Below are positions 34,923 through 43,476 of a stretch of 64,000 bases of DNA, one piece after another; position 1 is the stretch's first letter, and each line of letters opens with the position of its first letter. This stretch comes from Paenisporosarcina sp050269735 (lineage in GTDB: Bacteria > Bacillota > Bacilli > Bacillales_A > Planococcaceae). The position numbers were made by a program, and so were the translations under genes. Below the pieces are notes generated by a model. The model ran no database searches. It had not been told where the DNA came from and saw only the letters and a list, made by a program, of their open reading frames with translations. Where the stretch lies: positions 62,001 through 126,000 of the forward strand of contig NZ_JBNNIX010000003.1 in assembly GCF_050269735.1 (NCBI RefSeq), given 5' to 3'.

Positions 34923-36512
34923 TTAATCTACGTACCATTTATTTGCTTTCATTGCTTGAATCGCCAGTGCAGAACTGATTACACTATCGTCATGATGTAA
35001 ATCTGAATTACCTCGTTTGTTCCCCATCTTGCCATTCGTCTCAACAAACATTTGCATTTGTTGTAAGGTCTGTTTAGATTCAATGTTGATAAGACCTTTC
35101 TCGAACTGCTCTTTGAAGTCACTTATCATGATTGCCTTTGTCTTTTCAGTAGTAGTGAATCCTAACTCCATTTTCTTCTTTCCACGTTGGTCAAAGGTTT
35201 TTTGCTTCATTAGATTCATATACTCATAATCATTTCTAAGTCGTTCAATGACAGGTAAACCATAACTGTTCCGTTCAATAGCAAGGAACGCATAGTTGTA
35301 CATTCTGCCTAAATCATTCAATATTTCTGCAAACAAATAGACAGGAATCTTGTTATGATACAAACTCATAACTTCCTGCCCATCACTGTCATATATAGTT
35401 AATGTAGAATAGTCGTTTCCACTGCCCGAACTGCTATCAGCACCACCATAGTATTTCATGCCCCTCTGAGGTAAGTAGAAAATATCTAACCCCCTACCGA
35501 CATATTTCAATAAGGATTCATCTAACTCATGTTCTAATTCCTTCTTGCCTATTGGAGGTAGCATATTGCTCATACGTTTTAACACTTTTGTTTGGTCAAA
35601 CACTGAGCGTCCTGTACTGATAAATGACTCAAGAGGATTTGAAGGGAACTCCTGCATAAATTGCGTCTCATCTTCCATATCTTGAATTTTCCAACGTCTC
35701 CACATTAGTTGCTTTAAGTTTGCACCTTTCTCATAGAGAACCTTTTCGTCATCTTCAAGATCATCAGGTTTCAATCTAACCCCATTATTAGTTGCCTTGA
35801 ACCATATTTCTGCTTCATTGTAATCATGAGCAAACTGCTTTTTGTACAACTTGTGATAGAAGGGAACAAAGTAATCTTTATACTTTGATTGTCCTTTCAT
35901 CGCAGCCATGTAAACTTTATAAAAATGATTACCTGTACCATTAGAAGTTGTCTCAATGGTCAATTGTGATTCAGCACCTTTTGCAAGGGATTGTTCAACA
36001 GATAGCAACTGTGATTCTTGACTAGAATAAAACGCATACTCTGAGAGATGAATATAGGTGTAAGTTGAACCACGTCCGATACTTTTTGATCCTGCTGTAA
36101 CCGAACTGATTCTGCTCCCATTACTAAAAAAAAGTTCCCCTCTGTTTTCCCTTTTTATCTTTGGGAATACGTTAGGAAACTTTTCTCTTGGAATCATCTC
36201 GTTCATTTGCTTAAGTTTATCAAATAACGCTTTGGCCGAGTCGCCTTTATATGAAACGATTAATATGTTTTCATTTGGCTTTGTTATTGCTCTCCATAAT
36301 GCACGACCAAGTACCATTGTAGAGATACCAGATTGTCGTGCTTTACCGATAATAATAAAACGATTCTTTTGCATTAAGTTATCAATTTCAATCTGTGCGT
36401 CATTTAACTCAAATTTAACAACCTGATTCTCATTGTCTGTGATAAAGATAAAATTCTTTGAAAACAATGGGAAATCATCTAGCACTTTTTGAAGTTTAGT
36501 GTCTGCTTTCAT
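34923..36512 (-). CDS. Terminase large subunit (packaging ATPase/nuclease)
   Basis: 529 aa. The N-terminal ATPase has an arginine-rich Walker A variant GKARQSGIST near residue 55, Walker B region YTYIHLSEYAF near 150 and a coupling motif in ETTSNGTG near 187. The C-terminal nuclease begins with KYYGGADSSSGSGNDYS near residue 352, a metal-binding Asp. Four bases separate it from the small subunit stop, with AAGG before the ATG. It packages DNA through the portal. Confidence 0.95.
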   Translation of the reverse strand: MKADTKLQKVLDDFPLFSKNFIFITDNENQVVKFELNDAQIEIDNLMQKNRFIIIGKARQSGISTMVLGRALWRAITKPNENILIVSYKGDSAKALFDKLKQMNEMIPREKFPNVFPKIKRENRGELFFSNGSRISSVTAGSKSIGRGSTYTYIHLSEYAFYSSQESQLLSVEQSLAKGAESQLTIETTSNGTGNHFYKVYMAAMKGQSKYKDYFVPFYHKLYKKQFAHDYNEAEIWFKATNNGVRLKPDDLEDDEKVLYEKGANLKQLMWRRWKIQDMEDETQFMQEFPSNPLESFISTGRSVFDQTKVLKRMSNMLPPIGKKELEHELDESLLKYVGRGLDIFYLPQRGMKYYGGADSSSGSGNDYSTLTIYDSDGQEVMSLYHNKIPVYLFAEILNDLGRMYNYAFLAIERNSYGLPVIERLRNDYEYMNLMKQKTFDQRGKKKMELGFTTTEKTKAIMISDFKEQFEKGLINIESKQTLQQMQMFVETNGKMGNKRGNSDLHHDDSVISSALAIQAMKANKWYVD

Positions 36513-36515
36513 ACC

Positions 36516-36899
36516 TTACAACTCCAAGTCATCATAAGCATTTTCTGATTTCTGCTTAGATGGCTTCTTTGATTTCAATTCTTTATTCATAGCGACAATT
36601 TGCTTCTGTATCTCAAATAAAATTTTGATACTTTTTTCATCGCCTTGTTTGGCTTTCTCAGACGTTGATTCATAAATGACTTGTAAGTCTTGTCCGATAC
36701 GAGATTGAATCAGCATGTTCATTAGTAATTGATACTCTGAACTTGATTCCCATTGTTCGTATACATACAGGTCTTTAACGTCAAGTTGCTTTAATGCTTC
36801 TTCCTCTGTCTTAGGATTCCGCATATTATAATTGTTTTTCCACTTAAAATAGAATTGCTTTTTGTATGGTAACTGTTTCAACGCTTCTTTTAATTCCAT
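36516..36899 (-). CDS. Putative terminase small subunit
   Basis: A helical 127-aa protein directly before the large subunit, as terminase small subunits are. Sequence features are weak (KKQFYFKWKNNYN and a helical middle). The ATG at 36899 has AAAGGTGG upstream; the longer GTG form places that site inside the gene. It would recognise the packaging site of the element. Confidence 0.65.
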   Translation of the reverse strand: MELKEALKQLPYKKQFYFKWKNNYNMRNPKTEEEALKQLDVKDLYVYEQWESSSEYQLLMNMLIQSRIGQDLQVIYESTSEKAKQGDEKSIKILFEIQKQIVAMNKELKSKKPSKQKSENAYDDLEL

Positions 36900-36957
36900 A
36901 TTACTTTCCACCTTTTCTTATATTGAATTTCCTTTGTACGAATTTACCTATAATAGA

Positions 36958-38424
36958 TTATTTATATATCTGTGTATCTCTTAGTTGTTCATATTGTCGT
37001 CTAGGTAATGTATTCTTTAATTCATTCATATCAAATAGACTACTAATAACTAATCTTAATGAATCCTTATAATTCAATTCATCAATCTCAATCTCATATA
37101 ATGATTCAGATTTAACCGCTTCAATATTCATTTGATACTTGTTAGGTTTCTTACCTGCAAATGCACCTCTTGAGTCCTTGAGCATTTGATTTCTAGCAAC
37201 AATATTCATAATTCCTGAATCCTCTAATTGATTAACAATTGTTCTAACCGTCTTATCTGACAAGCCACTTGCAATTGCCATTTGATTAAATGACATATAA
37301 AAAACGCCCTGCTGATTAGCAAAACGTTTAGAGTGGATTAATAAGCAATATGCAATTGTTTTTTGATTCAATGATTTTAACTTTAGGATTTGTTTCATTT
37401 CCTCATAGGACACTTCAACTTTCTTTGATTGAATCGTAAGACTGACTTCTTTCTCATATACGTATTTGACAATCAATTCATTATCCTTGTAACAATCATC
37501 TAATGGAGTTGAGAATTTAGTTTCGTCTTGTTGTCTGATCCATTCGTCCAACATGTCTAATGTCTCCTCTTGGTCAAACCCTTGATGACGGAAATACTTT
37601 GCTATCTTGAATGATGAGTTATGTCTAGTTCCTACAATTTGAAGTCCTTCATAAATTAATATCTCAATGGATTCAATTGTTTCCTTCTCATCAACATTTT
37701 GTTTGTAACTGCTTAATGGAGTGATTTTAGTTTCAATTGCATGTCGAGTTTCTTCAACTTCTACAACTTCCTGTTCATCATACATATCTGCTTCTTTTTC
37801 CATGATGGCATAAAGCACATCAACGTCCATTTGCACTATGGTTAAGATGTGGTCAAATGATTCTATCGGCTTGAAGTGATTATAATAATCCACGTACCAA
37901 CATCTTTTCCCTGTCGCTTGATGGATTCCTAAAGGAAGTTTGACACCATACTTTAACATATGAGGTCTAAACTCAATTTCTTTAGAAGTACATTCTGATT
38001 GGCTTAACATCATTTCATAAAATTCATATGCTAAATCATTTTCAATTGGTTTATTGAAATACAGGTCAACATGATACCCCTTGTTACCAGAGAATGAAAT
38101 ATGAATATCCTTGTCATCTATTCCAACCTGCTTTAAGGATTCTACTAATTTAATCGTAATCCATTTGGCTTTCTGCAAGTCACCTTTAACATCAACGTCA
38201 AATGTTAAAAACTTTGTAAAATCCTTTGCAGAGAAAACACCATATGCACCATTTCCAGTTAGATGTCTCTTAATCATTGAGTCGTTCATTTTACGAATTT
38301 TATTGTTTACGTAATGGTCAAACGTCAACCACCCTTTAGTTTCAGCAGACTGAAAGATGTACTTCCAGCGTGTTAGTATAAATAATTTGTTAAATTGTTC
38401 AATATGCTCATGTGTGATTCTCAT
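36958..38424 (-). CDS. Archaeo-eukaryotic-type primase with winged-helix domain
   Basis: 488 aa. The N-terminal half shows the AEP primase/polymerase motifs: KFLTFDVDVKGD near residue 72 (catalytic DxD), ISFSGNKGYHVDLYF near 108 and KLPLGIHQATGKRCW near 162, resembling TOTE-type and PriS-like primases. The C-terminal third has a winged-helix segment, FYMSFNQMAIASGLSDKTVRTIVNQLEDSGI. No helicase domain is attached or encoded nearby. It probably starts replication of the excised element. It lies inside the packaging module, which is unusual. Confidence 0.85.
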   Translation of the reverse strand: MRITHEHIEQFNKLFILTRWKYIFQSAETKGWLTFDHYVNNKIRKMNDSMIKRHLTGNGAYGVFSAKDFTKFLTFDVDVKGDLQKAKWITIKLVESLKQVGIDDKDIHISFSGNKGYHVDLYFNKPIENDLAYEFYEMMLSQSECTSKEIEFRPHMLKYGVKLPLGIHQATGKRCWYVDYYNHFKPIESFDHILTIVQMDVDVLYAIMEKEADMYDEQEVVEVEETRHAIETKITPLSSYKQNVDEKETIESIEILIYEGLQIVGTRHNSSFKIAKYFRHQGFDQEETLDMLDEWIRQQDETKFSTPLDDCYKDNELIVKYVYEKEVSLTIQSKKVEVSYEEMKQILKLKSLNQKTIAYCLLIHSKRFANQQGVFYMSFNQMAIASGLSDKTVRTIVNQLEDSGIMNIVARNQMLKDSRGAFAGKKPNKYQMNIEAVKSESLYEIEIDELNYKDSLRLVISSLFDMNELKNTLPRRQYEQLRDTQIYK

Positions 38425-38443
38425 AGTTTCATTTCCCCTTTTC

Positions 38444-38653
38444 TTAATCCTCAGTAGAAATCTCTTTATATTCGTCTAATGCCTTTTGAAGTTGGCTTGT
38501 TTTTAGATACAAGGTAAATGTTTCACCATTCTTAATTGACTTGGCTTTAAAGATGTAACTGATTCCACGTTCCTTTAAATAAATGCTCATGCTTTTTGTG
38601 TAAGCGAAATAAAAATCCCGGTCACACAGATGTAAGTGGTCTAAATTTTTCAT
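38444..38653 (-). CDS. Unknown 69-aa protein
   Basis: A small basic alpha/beta protein (MKNLDHLHLCDRDFYFAYTK...) with AGAGGAAAA upstream, 19 bp before the primase gene and probably in one transcript with it. No recognised domain. Confidence 0.6.
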   Translation of the reverse strand: MKNLDHLHLCDRDFYFAYTKSMSIYLKERGISYIFKAKSIKNGETFTLYLKTSQLQKALDEYKEISTED

Positions 38654-38694
38654 GTTTGCTTTTCCTCTTTTCTCATAAATTAAAAAAGAGCAGT

Positions 38695-39489
38695 TTACAC
38701 TGCTCTCGAATAGTTAATATAGTTTCTTCCTGTTAGTGCATATGAAAATATTCTGTCATAGTAAATTGGATTGTTAATGTCACTGATTTTATTAGCACTA
38801 CGATTAAACTCTTGCACCAATTGAAACTCACCTTTTGGAAGAATTAACTCAAAGCCCAATAAATCTTCTGCATATTTTTTAGTGTTTTTTTGGAATGTGA
38901 CTTCATTATCTTTGAATCTAAGTCTGTCGTTTTGCTTAATGTAATCAAATCTAAACTCTGATGTCCGATTCAATAAGTCGATTAACTCTGTGTAACCTAA
39001 CATCTCAAAATAGTTGTTATGGACTTCCTTATACCGATTGTCATAGTGACCAAGATATGAAGAATCAATTGACATCAGATATAATTTGCCATCGTCAGTT
39101 GTTGGTAAAGGGATGTCATAGTACGAATAAATCTGTAAAGCAGTTGATCCACAATACTTCTGAAAGTAGTTTGATTGGTTAATACCTAATAGGGAATTGA
39201 TATTTGCTGATTGTTGATTTACATAATCATCTTCTTTAATTTTGACCACATGATTGTCCCAAGTCATTCCATTTTTGATTGCCATATCGACACCAATAGA
39301 TTGACGTGTATCATTTGTATCTAAAACATAAATGCCCTTGAAGTTGTAATAATAATTAATCTCGTAACCTTGTACCATGTTCAATAAGGTTGTTGATAAT
39401 AGTGAATCAATGTCATCTGATAATGTTAAATTTCTATCTTGATAAGTCTTGCACCATTCTGGATATAAATCTTTTAATTGTTTCTGCAT
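38695..39489 (-). CDS. Unknown 264-aa protein
   Basis: No family recognised. It is a soluble mixed alpha/beta protein, rich in Tyr, Asn and Asp, without membrane segments. The ribosome site is weak. It lies upstream of the small protein and primase genes. Position does not point to a head part; a replication or anti-host role is possible but unsupported. Confidence 0.6.
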   Translation of the reverse strand: MQKQLKDLYPEWCKTYQDRNLTLSDDIDSLLSTTLLNMVQGYEINYYYNFKGIYVLDTNDTRQSIGVDMAIKNGMTWDNHVVKIKEDDYVNQQSANINSLLGINQSNYFQKYCGSTALQIYSYYDIPLPTTDDGKLYLMSIDSSYLGHYDNRYKEVHNNYFEMLGYTELIDLLNRTSEFRFDYIKQNDRLRFKDNEVTFQKNTKKYAEDLLGFELILPKGEFQLVQEFNRSANKISDINNPIYYDRIFSYALTGRNYINYSRAV

Positions 39490-39667
39490 ATTGAATGAAT
39501 ATCAATACAGTTTCCTTTAGTTGTGTAACTTCCTTTTTCTCATTAGTTTCTAAAAACTATTAAAAAAGCCGATTTAACCGACTGCTATCATTTTAGAGAA
39601 AAAGGAAATCTATGTTGAATAATTCATTTGTTCAACTCCTTCTTATTTGTGATTTTCTTTTTAATGG

Positions 39668-39838
39668 TTAATTTGATTTGATATACCGCTCGTATTTAAT
39701 AACCTTGTCGCTATCCATGCAGACACTCATATTTTCGTATCTACTCAACAGAGAGATAGAACACCCGATGTATTCTGCAATGTCTTTCAATTTAATTCGT
39801 TTGCGTTTCCTCATGACAAATAATTCTGTTTGATTCAT
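39668..39838 (-). CDS. Small helix-turn-helix regulator
   Basis: A 56-aa protein consisting of one XRE-like HTH: RIKLKDIAEYIGCSISLLSRYE. AAGGAG precedes the ATG at 39838. It lies between the capsid gene, which has its own terminator, and the 264-aa unknown. It may control the replication/packaging half of the element. Confidence 0.7.
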   Translation of the reverse strand: MNQTELFVMRKRKRIKLKDIAEYIGCSISLLSRYENMSVCMDSDKVIKYERYIKSN

Positions 39839-39885
39839 GTGCTTCTCCTTTCTCATGCAACTTTTTGATTTTCATGTAATTAAAA

Positions 39886-39921
39886 AAGCACCCATCAAAT
39901 TAATGATGAGTGCCTAAGAGT
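39886..39921 (-). terminator. Terminator after the major capsid gene
   Basis: On the minus strand GCACTCATCA pairs with TGATGGGTGC, followed by six T. It separates the head-shell transcript from the downstream replication/packaging genes. Confidence 0.85.
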
Positions 39922-39930
39922 GCTATTAGA

Positions 39931-40794
39931 TTAAGATACAGTTAATACTGCTACTGCTTTCTTGCTACCGACTTTTAATGTTGCTTCTGCGATTACTTGA
40001 CCTTTTACACTATCTCCCGATTTTGCTAATGGTTCGAAATGTGGCTCACGAAGATATGCCAAATCCACATATGCGTCATTAAAGAACACGATTTTATCAG
40101 TCGGTACATGTTTAGATAATACAAAATTCACTGTACCGTAGTTAGTGTTGATAGAGTCAACAAGCAAACCAAAGTTTGTAGTTACATGAGAGTAACCATA
40201 TTTATCAGCATAGATAGCGTCAACTTGCTCTTTCAAGTCAGCATTAAGAAACGCATATACTTGACCTTCTGCTAAATCTTGATTCCAAAGATTACGCATT
40301 GCTTCTTTAATAGTGTCTTCCGTTACTACACCTACAACTGCATTAGCAGCGTCAGCCATTTCAATTAAACCTGACAATTGACGTTTGAATGGAGTAAGTG
40401 ATCCATCTGCTTTAAGACCGTTGATGAATTTTTTCTCCATGTTGATTTTTAATTCAAGAAGACGGTCATTAATTTCTTCTGCAAATTGTACAGATTTCAT
40501 TGCTTCAGCAGTACCAGAGATACTTGCACCTTTTTTGAAGATTTCAAGGATATTAGAAAGTTCTGCTCGTGCAGTTTCGTAGAAAGTAATATCGTCTGAA
40601 CCTTCAATTGCTGATAAGTCGTCAGCGTTATCTAATGCTTTCTCTCTCCATGTGTAGACTGTTGATAATGCTTTTTCTACATTGCCTTTTGCCATTAACA
40701 TAGATGTGAAAGGAGTTGCTTGTACCCCGATTAATGCGATTTCTTGTGATAGTGAGATTTTTTCTGCTTGTGTAAAGTTAGTTGATGTAAACAT
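39931..40794 (-). CDS. Major capsid protein (SU10-like HK97 fold)
   Basis: 287 aa of the SU10-type major capsid family: N-terminal QEIALIGVQATPFTSMLMAKG, the YTWREKALD region, and the later KEQVDAIYADKYGYSHVT and VLSKHVPTDKIVFFND segments. The scaffold-like gene just upstream and the portal/terminase genes downstream support the call. No separate protease gene is present. It forms the icosahedral shell. Confidence 0.85.
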   Translation of the reverse strand: MFTSTNFTQAEKISLSQEIALIGVQATPFTSMLMAKGNVEKALSTVYTWREKALDNADDLSAIEGSDDITFYETARAELSNILEIFKKGASISGTAEAMKSVQFAEEINDRLLELKINMEKKFINGLKADGSLTPFKRQLSGLIEMADAANAVVGVVTEDTIKEAMRNLWNQDLAEGQVYAFLNADLKEQVDAIYADKYGYSHVTTNFGLLVDSINTNYGTVNFVLSKHVPTDKIVFFNDAYVDLAYLREPHFEPLAKSGDSVKGQVIAEATLKVGSKKAVAVLTVS

Positions 40795-40828
40795 AATTTA
40801 TATTTCTCCATTCGTTTTTAGGTTTTTT

Positions 40829-41248
40829 TTATTTAAAGAGATTAGCCAATTTAGAGCCAATCATTTTCTTTGTATCGCCCTTTGACTGAGCGACACTATA
40901 AGCGTCTTGCTGTGCGTTTTCTTTCGGTTGATATGAGTTAGCAATTTTAATATCATTTACGATTTTAGTAAGTGAAGCCACAACATCATTTAATTCATCT
41001 GTATTTTCTACCTTGACTAAATTTGCAAATGCTTCAAGTCCATTGTCTTTTAATGCAAATTTGATTTCTTTTTCGAAAATCGCTCTATGACGTTCATCAA
41101 GTTCTTTTGCAAGTTGCACTTGGTCAGCATTGATTCTATCAAGATTTTCATTAATCTCATCAAAGTTGACTTCTTGTGTTTCTACTTCCTCGACTTGTTC
41201 AACCTCTTGTGTTTGTACCTCTTGAGTTACTACTTGTTCTTTTTCCAT
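40829..41248 (-). CDS. Scaffold-like protein
   Basis: A 139-aa acidic coiled-coil protein: a repetitive Glu/Val/Gln N-terminus (VVTQEVQTQEVEQVEEVE), a helical middle, and a basic C-terminus (KKMIGSKLANLFK) that would contact capsid subunits. It sits immediately upstream of the capsid gene, as scaffolds do. AAGGAG before ATG. Confidence 0.75.
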   Translation of the reverse strand: MEKEQVVTQEVQTQEVEQVEEVETQEVNFDEINENLDRINADQVQLAKELDERHRAIFEKEIKFALKDNGLEAFANLVKVENTDELNDVVASLTKIVNDIKIANSYQPKENAQQDAYSVAQSKGDTKKMIGSKLANLFK

Positions 41249-41263
41249 TGAATGATTCTCCTT

Positions 41264-41533
41264 TTAAATAAATTTAATTTGAACCTGATCTCGTGAAAGA
41301 ACAGATTTATTATTGTGCAGTCCTGAGAACTCAAAAATGAAATCCTCAGCACCTACTGTATAGTCATAAAAAAAACACCCAATATCCTCTTTAATAAGAG
41401 ACTCTTGCGTGATAGTTTCGATTACTTCTTTATTCAATTTGTAGGTTGTTAAGGTTACATCAGATGGTTCAATTGCTTGACCATCAAAGTCACGAAACTT
41501 AACTTTTAATCTGACAGTGTCGTTTGAAAACAT
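41264..41533 (-). CDS. Small Ig-like virion protein
   Basis: An 89-aa beta-rich protein (VRLKVKFRDFDGQAIEPSDVTLTTY...EDFIFEFSGLHNNKSV) of the type found beside head genes in Bacillus phages, similar to BppU-like or decoration domains. It overlaps the fibre-like gene end. It could be a capsid decoration or fibre anchor. Confidence 0.6.
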   Translation of the reverse strand: MFSNDTVRLKVKFRDFDGQAIEPSDVTLTTYKLNKEVIETITQESLIKEDIGCFFYDYTVGAEDFIFEFSGLHNNKSVLSRDQVQIKFI

Positions 41534-42904
41534 TTAGTTCACTTCCATTTCCGTTCTGTTTTCAGTTGTGTATAAATTCGATTGATTTAATATTTTAGTT
41601 GTCGCTGATTGATTGTGTTTATCTGCTAAAAGCGTTTGACCTAATAAATAATCAACTTCTGATTGACTACTTAATAAGAACACTTCTGCAAATACAGGTA
41701 TTTCAGTTCTAACAGGAATATCCACGACAATCACTGAATCAATTGGATTAACATGTGATTGCAAAATCCTTTGTGTTGTGACAACTCTTGTTATCTTTGA
41801 ACCTATCTCATCCATGTAAGATGTAACCTGATATGATTTTACGTTAGCATTTTTCAATACCACTACATTAGAAACAATTTGTTCAATGTGAGAATTGACA
41901 TTAGCGTTTTTAATTAATTCCAATGCGTTAAAACTGTTTAAGTGTTTGGAGTGAGATACATTTACCCTCACTACTCGTTTAGACACGTCTAGGAGTTGTT
42001 TCGCTATTCCAGAATGGCTATTTAGAGTGACTGTTATGTTTTGTGCAGGGGTAGCAGGAAGACCAAATATTTTCAGATATGGATATGAACCTGCTTGGAA
42101 TCCCCAAACAGATGAGTCCCAATTAGCAAAATTAGACGAATCTCCAAACTGTGATTTTGTAAGACCGATTGCATTGATGATATTATTATTTAACACTTTT
42201 TCAGAGTCGTATTTTAAATTAGTTAAATTGGCTTGTAATGCAGTTGCACCAAATCGTCCAACAATTGCGTTACCATATCCTTCACTAAAATATTCAAGCG
42301 TAGTAGCCCCAAATGAATTACCTATTAAAGTTGAATCACCATTTAATAAACCTACAAGACCACCAGTTGTACCAAAGGTGCTTGGACTTCCACTAACAGT
42401 TGCCGTAGAATAACAATTCCTCATTACGGAATACCCTTGCGAATTATTAATCAAATATCCAACTAAGCCACCAACTGTATTAGTTGTTCCAAGTCCTTGT
42501 ACCTTACCTGTGGAATAGCAATTTTCAATGGTAGAATTTAAAGCATAACCTGCAATAGCACCTGTATAATTACGCTGGTTGATGAGGATTATATTTTCAA
42601 TACCAAGATTTTTAATTACCGCATTATTAATGTAAGTAAACAAACCGCCATAATGATATTGTGTAATAGTTCCTGATGAGGAATTAAATATATCTAATCC
42701 GATAATTTTAAACCCTTTACCATCGAATGAACCTTTAAACTGTTGTGCAGATTGATTTGTCCCTATAGTGGTAAATCGTCCGAATCCTGTCATATCTATA
42801 TCGTTGCCTAATTGATAATAAGCGGAAAGATTATTTCTAACTGCGTTTAAATCTGCGGGAGTTTGAATAATAAAAGGACTTGCTAATGTTCCTGCTCCTA
42901 GCAT
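41534..42904 (-). CDS. GLUG-repeat beta-helix fibre-like protein
   Basis: 456 aa. The first 290 residues have GLUG-type repeats (GGLFTYINNAVIKNLGIENI, GAIAGYALNSTIENCYSTG, GGLVGYLINNSQ..MRNCYSTATVSG) that form a beta-helix, as in cell-surface and phage receptor-binding proteins. The C-terminal 170 residues are Val/Ser/Asn-rich with no clear domain. No signal peptide. Next to the head genes, it may be a head fibre. Confidence 0.7.
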   Translation of the reverse strand: MLGAGTLASPFIIQTPADLNAVRNNLSAYYQLGNDIDMTGFGRFTTIGTNQSAQQFKGSFDGKGFKIIGLDIFNSSSGTITQYHYGGLFTYINNAVIKNLGIENIILINQRNYTGAIAGYALNSTIENCYSTGKVQGLGTTNTVGGLVGYLINNSQGYSVMRNCYSTATVSGSPSTFGTTGGLVGLLNGDSTLIGNSFGATTLEYFSEGYGNAIVGRFGATALQANLTNLKYDSEKVLNNNIINAIGLTKSQFGDSSNFANWDSSVWGFQAGSYPYLKIFGLPATPAQNITVTLNSHSGIAKQLLDVSKRVVRVNVSHSKHLNSFNALELIKNANVNSHIEQIVSNVVVLKNANVKSYQVTSYMDEIGSKITRVVTTQRILQSHVNPIDSVIVVDIPVRTEIPVFAEVFLLSSQSEVDYLLGQTLLADKHNQSATTKILNQSNLYTTENRTEMEVN

Positions 42905-42916
42905 TTATACCAACTC

Positions 42917-43258
42917 CTAAACTACTTGTGGAATCTGTATGGTATGTTTGATTGTTAATTGATCTTCACTCGCAGCGAAAGTAAATTCTGTAAATGTTTC
43001 TATTGCGATTGGTTGACCACCTGTTGCAACATCAAAAATAACTGACTTAGCAACTGACTGACCTGTGAATAAAGCGTTTGAACCGCTAATGATTATTTGA
43101 TATTCAATTGACTGACCAACTTGTGTAATTGTTAAACCGTCTGCCACTGCAAAGCGTTTGATAGGAGTACCATCTGCTTTCTGGACTTCAAGGTACTTCC
43201 AAGAACCAATAGCATACGTTTGTAATTTGTAATAAGCGTAACTTGTAACTTGTGTCAT
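42917..43258 (-). CDS. Unknown beta-rich 113-aa virion-type protein
   Basis: A beta-rich 113-aa protein (YYKLQTYAIGSWKYLEVQKADG..., VIFDVATGGQPIAIE) with AAGGTGG before ATG. It is first in the head operon, directly before the fibre-like gene. Probably a virion part. No family recognised. Confidence 0.6.
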   Translation of the reverse strand: MTQVTSYAYYKLQTYAIGSWKYLEVQKADGTPIKRFAVADGLTITQVGQSIEYQIIISGSNALFTGQSVAKSVIFDVATGGQPIAIETFTEFTFAASEDQLTIKHTIQIPQVV

Positions 43259-43316
43259 TTCATGACCACCTTTTTTAAGATTTGATGTATTAAAATATTT
43301 GATTAATAAGCATAAG

Positions 43317-43350
43317 AAAAAGGATTCTCATGGAGGCGAGAATCCTAAAT
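43317..43350 (-). terminator. Terminator after the 326-aa gene
   Basis: AGGATTCTC and GAGAATCCT form a 9-bp perfect stem, with TTTTTC following on the minus strand. It isolates the 326-aa gene from the head operon. Confidence 0.8.
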
Positions 43351-43476
43351 GAATGAAACTATAATGGCAAATAATTGGGGTGGAGTCTTGACTCTCCTTA
43401 ATAGCCAAACCAGAAAATAGTTGCACTATTTTAACCCCTACACTTAACCTAATTATACACATAAAGTGTGACGTTT

